A stretch of DNA of 17,649 bases from Faecalibacterium sp. UBA1771 (GTDB lineage Bacteria > Bacillota > Clostridia > Oscillospirales > Ruminococcaceae): assembly GCA_002315315.1 (NCBI GenBank), contig DCGT01000008.1, positions 392 through 18,040 of the forward strand, written 5' to 3'. Made by a program: the position numbers and the translations under genes. Under the pieces are notes generated by a model, which saw nothing but the letters and a program-made list of their open reading frames with translations, was not told the DNA's origin and made no database searches. Positions 7,427 through 15,559 of the stretch are shown piece by piece (position 1 is the stretch's first letter; the number at the start of each line of letters is the position of its first letter).

Positions 7427-8785
7427 ATGAAGATTATTATAGTCGGTATCGGCAAGGTCGGCTACGTAGTAGCGCAGGAGCTTGCCGCCGAAAAGCACGA
7501 TGTTACCGTGATTGATACCAACGAAACCGTCATCGGCGATGCTATGAGCCGCATTGACGTTATCGGCGTAAACGGTGACGGCACAACCTGCTCGGTGCTG
7601 ACACAGGCCGGGGTCGAGAGCTGTGAGCTGCTCATTGCTCTTACCAACAGCGACGAGGTAAACCTGCTTTGCTGTCTGCTTGCCAAGCAGATGGGCGCAA
7701 AGAGTACCGTTGCAAGGGTCCGCACGCCGCATTACAATGATGAGCTTGAGCTGATAAAGGACTCTCTCGGTCTGTCAATGACGGTCAATCCCGAGCGCGA
7801 CGCCGCAGATGAGATACTGCGTATTCTCAAGTTCCCCGCTGCAATGAATGTCGAGAGCTTTGCCAAGGGCAAGTGCTACCTTGCCAGCTTTGTTGCCGAC
7901 GAGAACTGCAGGCTGTGCGGCAAGGCGATTAAGGAATCGTTTGCAGGCAAGGACGACAGCGCGCTTGTCTGTGCCGTTCGACGCGGCAGTGAAGTTGTCA
8001 TTCCCACAGGCGACTATGTAATCAAATGCGGAGACACCGTTGCCGTGCTTGCCAAGCCTTATGAAATCGACTCCTTCTTTGAGAGCGCGGGTATAAAGGT
8101 CAACGACGTAAACAGCGCAGTCATTGTAGGCGGAGGCAGAATTTCCCATTACCTCATCGGAGAGCTGAACAAGCGCAGGGTACGCACCATCATTATTGAG
8201 CGTGACCGCAAGCGCAGTGAGGATTTGGCTTATGTCTTCCCTCATTCAGACATTATCTGTGCCGATGGAACAAGTCGCTCGGTGCTTTCCGAGATAGGTC
8301 TTGACAACGTCGACTCGATTTGCTGTCTGACGGGCATTGACGAGGAAAATATTTTGCTGTCGCTTTATGCCAAATCCGCCGCTCCCGCAATCAAGACCAT
8401 TACCAAAATCAATAAGATAGATTTTGAGGAGGTCGTGAAAAATCTCGATATCGGCAGTGTTGTATATCCCAAAAACAGCTCGGCAAACCGTATTTTGCAA
8501 TATGTGCGTGCGCGTCAGAACGTCATCGGCAGCGGCGTGGAAACGCTCTACCGAATCATTGACAACAAGGTCGAGGCGCTGTCATTCTCGGTAGGAGCCG
8601 ACTGCAGGTTGCTCGGCAGTACCCTGCGTGAGCTGAAGATAAAGAGCGGAATCCTCGTAGGCTGTATTGAGCGCGGCGGTCACGTCTTTATCCCGCACGG
8701 TCAGGATAAGCTCGAAGCGGGTGACTCAGTCGTAATCGTCACCACCATTGCCGGTCTGACCGACCTCGAAGATATTTTGGAATAA
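7427..8785 (+). CDS. trkA: Trk potassium uptake regulatory subunit TrkA
   Basis: This 452-residue cytoplasmic protein consists of two RCK (KTN) repeats, as TrkA of the Trk system does. The first Rossmann-type nucleotide-binding loop is GIGKVG (7-12) with the acidic residue in VIDTN (28-32). The second is VGGGRIS (234-240) with ERD (258-260). A TrkA-C domain follows each (about 145-215 and 375-452). It binds NAD(H) or similar ligands and gates the TrkH channel encoded 4 bp downstream. The ATG at 7427 is chosen because GGAGG lies 8 bases before it and the protein then starts MKIIIVGIGKVG; the frame extends 24 codons upstream over the promoter, which is not coding. Confidence 0.95.
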   Translation: MKIIIVGIGKVGYVVAQELAAEKHDVTVIDTNETVIGDAMSRIDVIGVNGDGTTCSVLTQAGVESCELLIALTNSDEVNLLCCLLAKQMGAKSTVARVRTPHYNDELELIKDSLGLSMTVNPERDAADEILRILKFPAAMNVESFAKGKCYLASFVADENCRLCGKAIKESFAGKDDSALVCAVRRGSEVVIPTGDYVIKCGDTVAVLAKPYEIDSFFESAGIKVNDVNSAVIVGGGRISHYLIGELNKRRVRTIIIERDRKRSEDLAYVFPHSDIICADGTSRSVLSEIGLDNVDSICCLTGIDEENILLSLYAKSAAPAIKTITKINKIDFEEVVKNLDIGSVVYPKNSSANRILQYVRARQNVIGSGVETLYRIIDNKVEALSFSVGADCRLLGSTLRELKIKSGILVGCIERGGHVFIPHGQDKLEAGDSVVIVTTIAGLTDLEDILE

Positions 8786-8789
8786 AGCT

Positions 8790-10250
8790 ATGAACAAAAA
8801 AATGATTGCCTATGTTATCGGCATTATCCTGCTGTGCGAAGCGGGACTGCTGATATTCCCGACCGTTGTCGGCATAATATGCTCGGAGCGCTCGGTATTT
8901 TCTTTTCTGATCACGATTGCGCTGTGCGCCGCGGCGGGTTTGCTGCTCGTGCGGCTTCGCCCCGACGACCGTACCCTTTACGCACGCGACGGCTTTGTAA
9001 TCGTCTCGCTCGCGTGGATTGTAATGAGTTTGTTCGGCGCACTTCCCTTCTTTTTCAGCCGTCAGATTCCGAGCTATCTCGACGCCGTTTTCGAAACCGT
9101 TTCCGGCTTCACCACCACCGGTGCAAGTATACTGACCGACGTTGAAGCACTCAGTCGGTGTATGATATTCTGGCGCTCCTTTACACATTGGGTCGGCGGT
9201 ATGGGCGTTCTCGTGTTCGTTATGGCGGTGCTTCCGCTTGCGAGCGGCGGCAGTGACCTGCACCTTATGCGTGCCGAAAGTCCGGGTCCCGACGTCGGCA
9301 AGCTTGTGCCGAAGTCCACCCGCACCGCAAAAATTCTTTACAGCATATATTTTGTTATGACGGTTGTCGAAATCATTCTGCTTCTTGCCGGCGGAATGTC
9401 TGCCTTTGATGCATTTACGCTGTCCTTCGGCACTGCGGGCACCGGAGGCTTTGCCGTGCTCAATTCGGGCATTGCGAGCTATTCGCCCTATTGCCAAATC
9501 ATCATTACGGTATTTATGACACTGTTCGGTGTAAACTTCAACGTGTTTTTCCTCATCGTCTGCGGCAAAATCAAGGACGCACTCAAAAGCGAGGAGCTTC
9601 GCGCCTATCTCGGTATAATGGCTACTGCCGTTATCATCGTTACAATCAATATCGCTTCTATGTTCGACACATTGGGTGAGGCTCTGCGTGCATCGGCGTT
9701 CCAGATAAGCTCGGTCATGACAACCACCGGCTATTCGACCGTGGATTTCGATCAGTGGCCGACGTTAAGCAAGATGATTATGCTCGCAGTAATGTGCATA
9801 GGTGCATCGGCAGGCAGTACCGGCGGCGGATTCAAGGTTTCGCGCCTTATGCTGCTGCTCAAGGATGCGAAGCGTGAGCTGAAAAGACTCGTTAATCCGC
9901 GTTCTGTCAGCGTTGTGACCTTTGAGGGCAAGCGTGTCGACGTAGGTATTACACACAGCGCCAACGTCTATTTCACCATCTACGTTATGATTTTCGTCAT
10001 TTCGGTGCTGATTGTAGCGTTTGACAAAATCAGTATCGTCAGCAACATAACCGGCGTAATAGCCACGCTCAACAATATAGGTCCGGGTCTTGACCAGGTC
10101 GGTCCTTCCGCCAACTACAGCATTTGCAGTTGGCTGACCAAAACGGTATTTATTGCCGATATGCTGCTCGGCAGACTTGAGATTTTCCCGCTTATTCTGC
10201 TTTTCAGCCGTCCCATTCACTCGGCAAAGCACCATAAAAAGCTGATATAG
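8790..10250 (+). CDS. trkH: Trk potassium uptake membrane channel TrkH
   Basis: This 486-residue integral membrane protein is of the TrkH/TrkG/KtrB superfamily. The four selectivity-filter loops are visible: FTTTGAS (107-113), GTAGTGGF (214-221), TTTGYST (311-317) and NNIGPGL (428-434). The conserved GASAGSTGGGFK (338-349) precedes the cytoplasmic linker. It is the potassium-conducting subunit that works with TrkA; the two start-stop codons are only 4 bp apart, so translation is probably coupled, consistent with the weak ribosome binding site. The length is normal and the gene appears intact. Sequence does not show whether potassium or sodium-coupled transport dominates. Confidence 0.95.
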   Translation: MNKKMIAYVIGIILLCEAGLLIFPTVVGIICSERSVFSFLITIALCAAAGLLLVRLRPDDRTLYARDGFVIVSLAWIVMSLFGALPFFFSRQIPSYLDAVFETVSGFTTTGASILTDVEALSRCMIFWRSFTHWVGGMGVLVFVMAVLPLASGGSDLHLMRAESPGPDVGKLVPKSTRTAKILYSIYFVMTVVEIILLLAGGMSAFDAFTLSFGTAGTGGFAVLNSGIASYSPYCQIIITVFMTLFGVNFNVFFLIVCGKIKDALKSEELRAYLGIMATAVIIVTINIASMFDTLGEALRASAFQISSVMTTTGYSTVDFDQWPTLSKMIMLAVMCIGASAGSTGGGFKVSRLMLLLKDAKRELKRLVNPRSVSVVTFEGKRVDVGITHSANVYFTIYVMIFVISVLIVAFDKISIVSNITGVIATLNNIGPGLDQVGPSANYSICSWLTKTVFIADMLLGRLEIFPLILLFSRPIHSAKHHKKLI

Positions 10251-10275
10251 CTTTACCAATCTCAAAATCCTTTTT

Positions 10276-10333
10276 ACGGTAGGAGCGTTCATTACACCCG
10301 TTTAGTTAATCGGGGGTATATTGAGCTTACCGT
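10276..10333 (+). repeat. Nested inverted repeat downstream of trkH
   Basis: ACGGTA (10276-10281) pairs with TACCGT (10328-10333). Inside it TACACCCG (10293-10300) pairs with CGGGGGTA (10311-10318), with one mismatch in eight. It lies in the 3' untranslated region of trkH, upstream of the bidirectional terminator. It may be mRNA 3'-end structure; I do not recognise a known RNA family. Confidence 0.4.
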
Positions 10334-10389
10334 ATAACGATGAAAATATATCCGACTATTTCATCATCCGTATTCCCGAATAAAAAAAC

Positions 10390-10419
10390 AAACCGCCGCT
10401 TCTGTTGAAACGGCGGTTT
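10390..10419. terminator. Bidirectional intrinsic terminator between trkH and the cupin gene
   Basis: AAACCGCCG (10390-10398) and CGGCGGTTT (10411-10419) form a perfect 9-bp GC-rich stem around a 12-base loop. A run of seven A stands just left of it and TTTT right of it, so it can end transcripts from both sides. It separates the convergent trkAH operon and cupin gene. Confidence 0.88.
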
Positions 10420-10448
10420 TACCTTTATTTGTTAAAGTCTGCTCGCGG

Positions 10449-11342
10449 TTACCACGGCTCTTTGAGGTCAAGCTCGCCGTTGGCTACGCTGATATCGGCA
10501 AGTGCGGCGTCGGCGTTTTGGTTAAATGTACCGACCGAACGTCCGAGGCAATGCCAGAAGTTCTGCTTGGTGATATTCTCGACATAGACGGGGCAATGCG
10601 GAACGTATGCGGGGAAATAGCAGGCGGTCGGCTTGTCGATGATGAACTTCTTACCGCCGATATACTGCGTATAAGTTCCGTTCAGCTCATAAGGATGCCA
10701 CGGGTCGGTACCGTAATATCCGAGCAGCTCCGGAGAACCGTGGCAATGTCCGGTTTCGACATACTTCCAACCATCGGTCTTTTCAAAGCGGCGAATGTCG
10801 GCAGTAATGATACCGGGCATTGTCTTGCCGGCGAGTCCGAGGATTACATAATGCTGATGATTGTTGATGTGCGGCTCGTTGATGCCGGGGTTGGCATTCA
10901 GAACCATCGTTTCGAAGGCGGGAACATTCTCGGTCTTCCAATACTCCTTGGGCATGGAAACGTGCTCACGGGAGAAGGTGGCGCAGTATGAGAAAATCGG
11001 AGTTTCTACATCGAGAACCTCAATCGGACCGTGCGGCACGAGAGCGGGAACCTGAATCATACAGGCATGGTCGATGATGTGGCGTTCACCGTTTACGGTA
11101 AAAGCAATTGTTGCGCCGAGCTTTTCATCCTCGTCGGCGGTGCTGATGAACATAAACAGCTCTTCGCAGGGCAGAGCATATTCTTCCTTGCTGACTACAT
11201 AGGGGTGACGGTAGTAGCAGCTCTCATAGAAGAAGTCCATAATGGGGTTGTCTTTAGAACGGATAAGATCTACCTTTGCATCGGCATCGGTGATTTCCTT
11301 CTCGACGGGATGAAGCATATACTTTTCAAAACGATCGGGCAT
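10449..11342 (-). CDS. Bicupin-fold protein of unknown function
   Basis: This 297-residue soluble protein shows two cupin-like halves. The C-terminal half has a complete metal-site pattern, HCHGSPE (H199, H201, E205), and the second cupin motif FPAYVPHCPVYVEN with H249. The N-terminal half has a matching VPALVPHGPIEV (H104) and an upstream EE pair near 60-61, so its metal site looks less complete. The start codon follows AAGGAG at 8 bases. It stands alone between trkH (convergent) and azlC (divergent), so neighbours give no pathway. Cupins of this type may be metal-dependent isomerases, dioxygenases or binding proteins; I cannot choose among these. Confidence 0.78.
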   Translation of the reverse strand: MPDRFEKYMLHPVEKEITDADAKVDLIRSKDNPIMDFFYESCYYRHPYVVSKEEYALPCEELFMFISTADEDEKLGATIAFTVNGERHIIDHACMIQVPALVPHGPIEVLDVETPIFSYCATFSREHVSMPKEYWKTENVPAFETMVLNANPGINEPHINNHQHYVILGLAGKTMPGIITADIRRFEKTDGWKYVETGHCHGSPELLGYYGTDPWHPYELNGTYTQYIGGKKFIIDKPTACYFPAYVPHCPVYVENITKQNFWHCLGRSVGTFNQNADAALADISVANGELDLKEPW

Positions 11343-11457
11343 ATCTGTTACTCCTTAATTATTTTAGACTTATACATTAATAATGCACATAAAATATTGT
11401 AACATAACATAAAAGGTTAGGCAATATTTTTTATTATTACATTTATTATCCTGTTGA

Positions 11458-11486
11458 TTTACTTATATAAGGTAATATGCTAAAAT
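11458..11486 (+). promoter_or_regulatory. Candidate extended -10 promoter for azlCD
   Basis: TGC precedes TAAAAT (11481-11486), giving an extended -10 element, and TTTACT (11458-11463) stands 17 bases upstream as a partial -35 box. Start of transcription near 11493 would leave a very short leader that begins at the ribosome binding site (GAGAGG, 11493-11498). Confidence 0.45.
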
Positions 11487-11507
11487 TGCTGTGAGAGGTG
11501 TATGTTT

Positions 11508-12212
11508 ATGAAATTCGAGTTATTCCGCAAGGGCGCCGCCGATGCTGTTCCGATAGGTCTCGGCTACCTTGCCGTAGGCTTCAGCGTGGGTATTGCCTGC
11601 CGAAATGTCGGCTTGAACGCCTTTGAGGGATTTTTAATAGGTTTTCTGAACAACGCTTCGGCGGGTGAATATGCGGGTCTGACCGTTATTGCCGCCGACG
11701 GCGGATTTATGGGAATGGTGCTGATGATGCTGGTCGCAAACGCTCGATATATGTTAATGAGCGCCGCTTTGAGTCAGCATATTTCACCCGATATGCCGCT
11801 GTGGAAGCGTATGATAATAGGCTTTGACATAACCGATGAAATGTTCGGGCTTGCGATAGCGCAAAAGGGTTATCTGTCCTTTGCCTACTTTGCGGGCGGT
11901 ATGTCGGTCGTACTGCCGACTTGGTGCGGCGGCACGGTGCTCGGCATTATTCTCGGCGACCTTATGCCTGCGTGGCTCGCCGAGGGCTTTTCGGTGATGC
12001 TGTTCGGTATGTTTATCGCAATAATTATTCCCGCCGGCAAAAAAGACAAGGTCGTGCTCGGCTGTATCGGCGTCGGCTTTGCGCTCAGCCTCGCATTCCG
12101 TCTCATACCGTTGCTTAACGGCATTTCAAGCGGCACGGTAACCATTATTCTGACCGTTGCAATTTCAACTGCCGCCGCACTGCTGTTCCCGAGAAACGAG
12201 GAAGAACAATGA
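11508..12212 (+). CDS. azlC: AzlC-family branched-chain amino acid exporter, large subunit
   Basis: This 234-residue membrane protein matches AzlC: MKFELFRKGAADAVPIGLGY, then GVSVGIAC-type hydrophobic segments, the conserved NNASAGEYAGL stretch and LVANARYMLMSAAL, then GFDITDEMFGLA. AzlC with AzlD forms a two-subunit exporter of branched-chain amino acids or analogues in the cytoplasmic membrane. An ATG two codons earlier (11502) is only 1-3 bases from the GAGGTG ribosome binding site, so the ATG at 11508, with 7 bases of spacing, is preferred. The stop overlaps the azlD start in ATGA. Confidence 0.9.
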   Translation: MKFELFRKGAADAVPIGLGYLAVGFSVGIACRNVGLNAFEGFLIGFLNNASAGEYAGLTVIAADGGFMGMVLMMLVANARYMLMSAALSQHISPDMPLWKRMIIGFDITDEMFGLAIAQKGYLSFAYFAGGMSVVLPTWCGGTVLGIILGDLMPAWLAEGFSVMLFGMFIAIIIPAGKKDKVVLGCIGVGFALSLAFRLIPLLNGISSGTVTIILTVAISTAAALLFPRNEEEQ

Positions 12213-12508
12213 GCAAAATAGCATACATACTGACAATGGCGTCGGTAACCTACGCCATCCGCGTGCTGCCGCTCACACTTATCCGTAAGCCGATAACTAA
12301 CCGTTTTATACGTTCTTTTCTGTACTATGTGCCCTATGTTACGCTGGCGGTAATGACCTTTCCGACCATAGTCGAAACAACTCAATCGCCGATAGCGGGT
12401 GCCGCCGCGCTGGCGGCGGGCATCGTCTGCGCGTGGCTCGGTCTGGGACTGTTACCCGTTTCACTCATTTGCTGTGCAACGGTGTTGCTACTCGGAGTAA
12501 TTGTGTAA
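12209..12508 (+). CDS. azlD: AzlD-family branched-chain amino acid exporter, small subunit
   Basis: This 99-residue protein has three to four hydrophobic segments and the AzlD features TYAIRVLPL and FLYYVPYVTLAVMTFP. AzlD is the small partner of AzlC. Its ATG overlaps the azlC TGA stop (ATGA at 12209-12212), so the two are almost certainly translationally coupled and made at matched levels. It appears complete. Confidence 0.9.
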   Translation: MSKIAYILTMASVTYAIRVLPLTLIRKPITNRFIRSFLYYVPYVTLAVMTFPTIVETTQSPIAGAAALAAGIVCAWLGLGLLPVSLICCATVLLLGVIV

Positions 12509-12568
12509 TCGTGTATTTGACTGCACAGACGGCGGGCAGACTCCAGGCTATATTTAAGGATAATTATT

Positions 12569-13219
12569 ATGTTGGAAAAAATGGGTGAGTTTTTTGACTC
12601 ACGACTCGATATTTATGATGAACATCAGCTTACCTGCATCGACTCGGCATCCGAATTTCTGCGCTTTACCGCGGAATGTCTGCCGACTAAGCCCGATACC
12701 CGCATTCTTGACCTCGGCTGCGGCACCGGATTGGAATTGGAGGAATATTACAAAATAAACCCGACTGCATCCGTCGTGGGCATCGACCTTGCAAGCGGAA
12801 TGCTGAAAAGACTGTCGGAAAAGCTCGCCGGCAAAAGCATTGAGTTGATAGTCGGTTCGTATTTTGACGTACCCTTCGGAGAGGAATGCTTTGACGCGGC
12901 TGTTTCGGTCGAATCGCTTCACCATTTCACATACGATGAAAAGCTCCCGCTCTACCTCAAGCTTGCGGCGGCAGTCAGGACGGGCGGTTGTTTCGTGCTG
13001 ACAGATTATTTTTCGCTCACCGACGATGAGGAGCGCGAGCACCGAGCCGAATTTCTGCGTCTGAAAACCGAGCAGGGCATAACCGACGATGAATTCTACC
13101 ACTATGACACGCCGCTCACCGTCGCTCACGAATGTGACTGTCTCAAAGCGGCGGGATTTTCAAGTGTCGAAATTCTCAACCGCTGGAGTGCCACCGTTAC
13201 GGTCAGAGCGGTAAAATAA
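12569..13219 (+). CDS. Class I SAM-dependent methyltransferase
   Basis: This 216-residue soluble protein has the class I methyltransferase core. Motif I is ILDLGCGTGLE (46-56), the acidic residue at the end of strand 2 is in VVGIDLASGML (69-79), and FDAAVSVESLHHF (108-120) and LAAAVRTGGCFVLTDY (132-147) are the later motifs. AAGGAT precedes the ATG at suitable distance. It lies 60 bp after azlD with no terminator seen, so it may be co-transcribed. The substrate cannot be told; the type is close to small-molecule (UbiE-like or tellurite/bile-type) methyltransferases. It converges with the GNAT gene, with 31 bp between the two stops. Confidence 0.85.
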   Translation: MLEKMGEFFDSRLDIYDEHQLTCIDSASEFLRFTAECLPTKPDTRILDLGCGTGLELEEYYKINPTASVVGIDLASGMLKRLSEKLAGKSIELIVGSYFDVPFGEECFDAAVSVESLHHFTYDEKLPLYLKLAAAVRTGGCFVLTDYFSLTDDEEREHRAEFLRLKTEQGITDDEFYHYDTPLTVAHECDCLKAAGFSSVEILNRWSATVTVRAVK

Positions 13220-13250
13220 GTGTTGTGCCGCGTTCCGTGTCGGAAGCGTG

Positions 13251-13823
13251 TTACAGTGTCCTTTCAAGCTCTGCAAACGGAATTATCGGCGCAGGACTGT
13301 CGAGATGTGGCAGCAAATTTTTGTGCAGGTACAGCATATCATACCAGTGTCCGAATTTGTTTCCGTTGTATTCAAGCCGCGCCTTCAGCTCGTAACCGAC
13401 CCGTTCGTGAAAGTACATACTGCCATCATTCAGATAATTGTCCGTACCCCTCGGCGCAGCAACTCTTGCCCACAAATCGGTAATTCCCTGCCTTACGGCA
13501 ATACGTTCGACAGCGGTGTAAAGCTGTCCACCTATACGCCCTCTCCGACAGTCGGAACGCACATAAATGCTCGTTTCGGCGCACCAAGCATAGGCGGCGC
13601 GCTCGCCGAGCTGAGACAGATAACAGTACCCGACCGCCTCGCCGTTTACTTCGGCGACAAGGTACGGGTATCTTTTCAGTGTTTTTTCTATTCTTTTTGC
13701 AAATTCCGCCCCGCTCGGCGGTACGGTTTCAAATGAAACTGCCGTGTTTTCGACATAATACGCGTAAATTTTCGACAGTGCTTCTGCATCATCGGGCGTG
13801 GCGATTCTTATATTAATATTCAC
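13251..13823 (-). CDS. GNAT-family N-acetyltransferase (phosphinothricin/methionine sulfoximine acetyltransferase-like)
   Basis: This 190-residue protein has the GNAT fold. It starts IRIATPDDAEALSKIYAYYV, and FETVPPSGAEFAKRI matches the Pat/Bar/YncA type. The acetyl-CoA pyrophosphate loop is RRGRIGGQL (93-101), preceded by SIYVRSDCR. Family members transfer acetyl groups from acetyl-CoA to amines such as methionine sulfoximine or phosphinothricin. The tail after about 168 is about 20 residues longer than the core. The start is GTG at 13823, preceded by AAGGAG at 7 bases; an ATG two bases upstream is out of frame and stops at once (ATGTGA). Confidence 0.87.
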   Translation of the reverse strand: MNINIRIATPDDAEALSKIYAYYVENTAVSFETVPPSGAEFAKRIEKTLKRYPYLVAEVNGEAVGYCYLSQLGERAAYAWCAETSIYVRSDCRRGRIGGQLYTAVERIAVRQGITDLWARVAAPRGTDNYLNDGSMYFHERVGYELKARLEYNGNKFGHWYDMLYLHKNLLPHLDSPAPIIPFAELERTL

Positions 13824-13843
13824 ATAATCACTCCTTTTTCGGC

Positions 13844-13872
13844 ATTATATCATTATTGTATTTGCTTTTCCA
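13844..13872 (-). promoter_or_regulatory. Extended -10 promoter of the GNAT gene
   Basis: On the minus strand TGATATAAT (13852-13844) is a full extended -10 box. TGGAAA (13872-13867) is a four-of-six -35 box at 17 bases. The expected start near 13837 is immediately before the AAGGAG, so the leader would be about 15 bases. Confidence 0.5.
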
Positions 13873-13999
13873 CCGACCTCGACAAGGTTTTACAAATAAG
13901 AATATTTTATGATAATATAACAATTTGTATAATAGAAAGCGGATGAAAACAGCCTGTAATGTTGTTTTGAGATTTGTTATCAAAATTTCAGTCACGGGA

Positions 14000-14027
14000 T
14001 TGTTGAAAAGAGAATGTGTGATATAAT
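14000..14027 (+). promoter_or_regulatory. Extended -10 promoter of the MATE transporter gene
   Basis: TTGTTG (14000-14005) is followed after 16 bases by TATAAT (14022-14027), with TG one base upstream of the box (14019-14020), a full extended -10 element. The mRNA leader would be about 30 bases. Confidence 0.6.
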
Positions 14028-14063
14028 TACATCTGTTAAAAAATATTGAATGGGGAAATTGAT

Positions 14064-15488
14064 TTGAATAACAGAAAAAGCTTAAATATCGTAAATTCCG
14101 AGCGCGCCCCGATACTGACGGTTCTGCTGTTGGCGTGGCCTATATTCGTTGAGCAGATTCTCACTACGCTGGTCGGCTATGCCGATACCGCAATGGTCGG
14201 ATCGTTGGGTGCAGTCGCTACCGCATCGGTTTCGATAAGCAATTCGGTCGTAATGTTCGTGCAGGGCGCGGTAATGGCAATGGGCGTCGGTATCACGGCA
14301 TTTTTGTCCCGCGCAATCGGCGCCGATGATATTGAAACGGCAAAAAAGCTCATCCGCCATACCGTTATGCTTTTGGTCTGCATCGGCATACCGGTCGGAC
14401 TGCTTCTTATGTCGCTCTCTCACGCCATACCCAAGTGGATGGGCGCAGAGCCGGACGTTCTTGTCGGAGCAACGCAGTATAACTTTATAGTTTCATTCGG
14501 CAGAATATTTCAGATTTTCTCGCTTCTGGTGTTTGCCGTGTTCCGCGGTGCGGGCGATACCAAAACTCCGCTCGTAATCAATTTCGGCGTAAATATTCTC
14601 AATGTAATCGGCAACTTCTTTCTCATCTATCCAACAAGGACAACCGAAATCTTCGGCAAAAGCGTGATAATTCACGGAGCAGGTCTTGCCGTAAACGGCG
14701 CCGCACTCGCTACCGCCATTTCCATGGCTGTCGGAGGAATTGCGGCGGTGTTGCTACTCTATATGAGAGAATCTCCGCTTCGCATTTCAATCCACGAGGA
14801 TTATCATATAGATAAAGAGCTTGCCAAGCAGGTATTTAAGGTAAGTCTGCCCGCCATTGCCGAACGGCTGTGTATGTCGGGAGCGCAGATTGTTATTTCC
14901 TCGTCCATAGCGAGCCTCGGCACTGTCACAGTTGCCGCCAACAGCGTTTATCTGACCGCCGAGTCAATGGCGTATATGCCCGGCTTTGCCTACGCGAGCG
15001 CTGTCACTACATTGGTCGGACAGTCGCTCGGTGCGAAAAAGCCCGAGCTTGCCCGCAAGTTCACCAACACCTGCGTGTGGGCGGCTATCATAACGATGAC
15101 CTTTGCCGGAGCGGGGTTGTTCTTCTTTTCCAAATTCCTCGTTTCGATTTTCACTCCCGACCTTGCAGTTATTGCACTTGCGAGTCAATGTCTGCGGATT
15201 GTCGCGTTTCTTGAACCGGCGCAGAATGCCGCGCAGGTATATTGCGGTGCGCTTCGCGGTGCGGGCGATACGCTGTGGGTGCTGATAATCACGCTTGCCG
15301 GAATGTGGGGAATAAGAGCCGTCGGAGCGGTAGTATGCATACGTATTCTCGGTCTCGGTCTGCCCTATGCCTGTACCTGTATGCTTATCGAGAGCTTTGT
15401 GCGCTTTGCACTCGCCGGTTTACGCTTTAAATCCGGTCACTGGAAGGACGCAATTAAAAACATCGGCGAGGAACAGACAGCGGAATAA
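14064..15488 (+). CDS. MATE-family multidrug/toxin efflux transporter
   Basis: This protein of about 474 residues has twelve hydrophobic segments and the MATE layout. In the first half are PILTVLLLAWPIFVEQILTT, YADTAMVGSLGAVA and the conserved FRGAGDTKTPLVI. The second half has the matching VAANSVYL and LRGAGDTLWVLI, showing the internal duplication. Such carriers export drugs or metabolites by sodium or proton antiport. A TTG at 14064 is the preferred start because GGGGA (14052-14056) lies 7 bases ahead; a TTG at 14046, six codons upstream, has no ribosome binding site. The gene has its own promoter and is the last ordinary-composition gene before the AT-rich CRISPR locus. Confidence 0.92.
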   Translation: MNNRKSLNIVNSERAPILTVLLLAWPIFVEQILTTLVGYADTAMVGSLGAVATASVSISNSVVMFVQGAVMAMGVGITAFLSRAIGADDIETAKKLIRHTVMLLVCIGIPVGLLLMSLSHAIPKWMGAEPDVLVGATQYNFIVSFGRIFQIFSLLVFAVFRGAGDTKTPLVINFGVNILNVIGNFFLIYPTRTTEIFGKSVIIHGAGLAVNGAALATAISMAVGGIAAVLLLYMRESPLRISIHEDYHIDKELAKQVFKVSLPAIAERLCMSGAQIVISSSIASLGTVTVAANSVYLTAESMAYMPGFAYASAVTTLVGQSLGAKKPELARKFTNTCVWAAIITMTFAGAGLFFFSKFLVSIFTPDLAVIALASQCLRIVAFLEPAQNAAQVYCGALRGAGDTLWVLIITLAGMWGIRAVGAVVCIRILGLGLPYACTCMLIESFVRFALAGLRFKSGHWKDAIKNIGEEQTAE

Positions 15489-15516
15489 ACGGAAAAACGC
15501 TACAATTTCTTATTTG

Positions 15517-15530
15517 TGTTACAATATATT
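15517..15530 (+). promoter_or_regulatory. Candidate promoter of the TnpB/Cas12-like gene
   Basis: TGTTACAAT (15517-15525) is an extended -10 element, and TATATT (15525-15530) is a second -10 candidate right after it. No clear -35 box is found. The stretch 15524-15542 resembles the MATE gene leader at 14021-14039 (16 of 19 bases). The ribosome binding site is a run of seven G (15546-15552) 7 bases before the start. Confidence 0.35.
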
Positions 15531-15559
15531 TACATCAGTTTAGTTGGGGGGGATGATGA

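Noticed and set aside
13220..13250. Terminator between the convergent methyltransferase and GNAT genes
   Set aside because: The only stem (TTCCG with CGGAA) has 5 bp and no T-run follows it in either direction.
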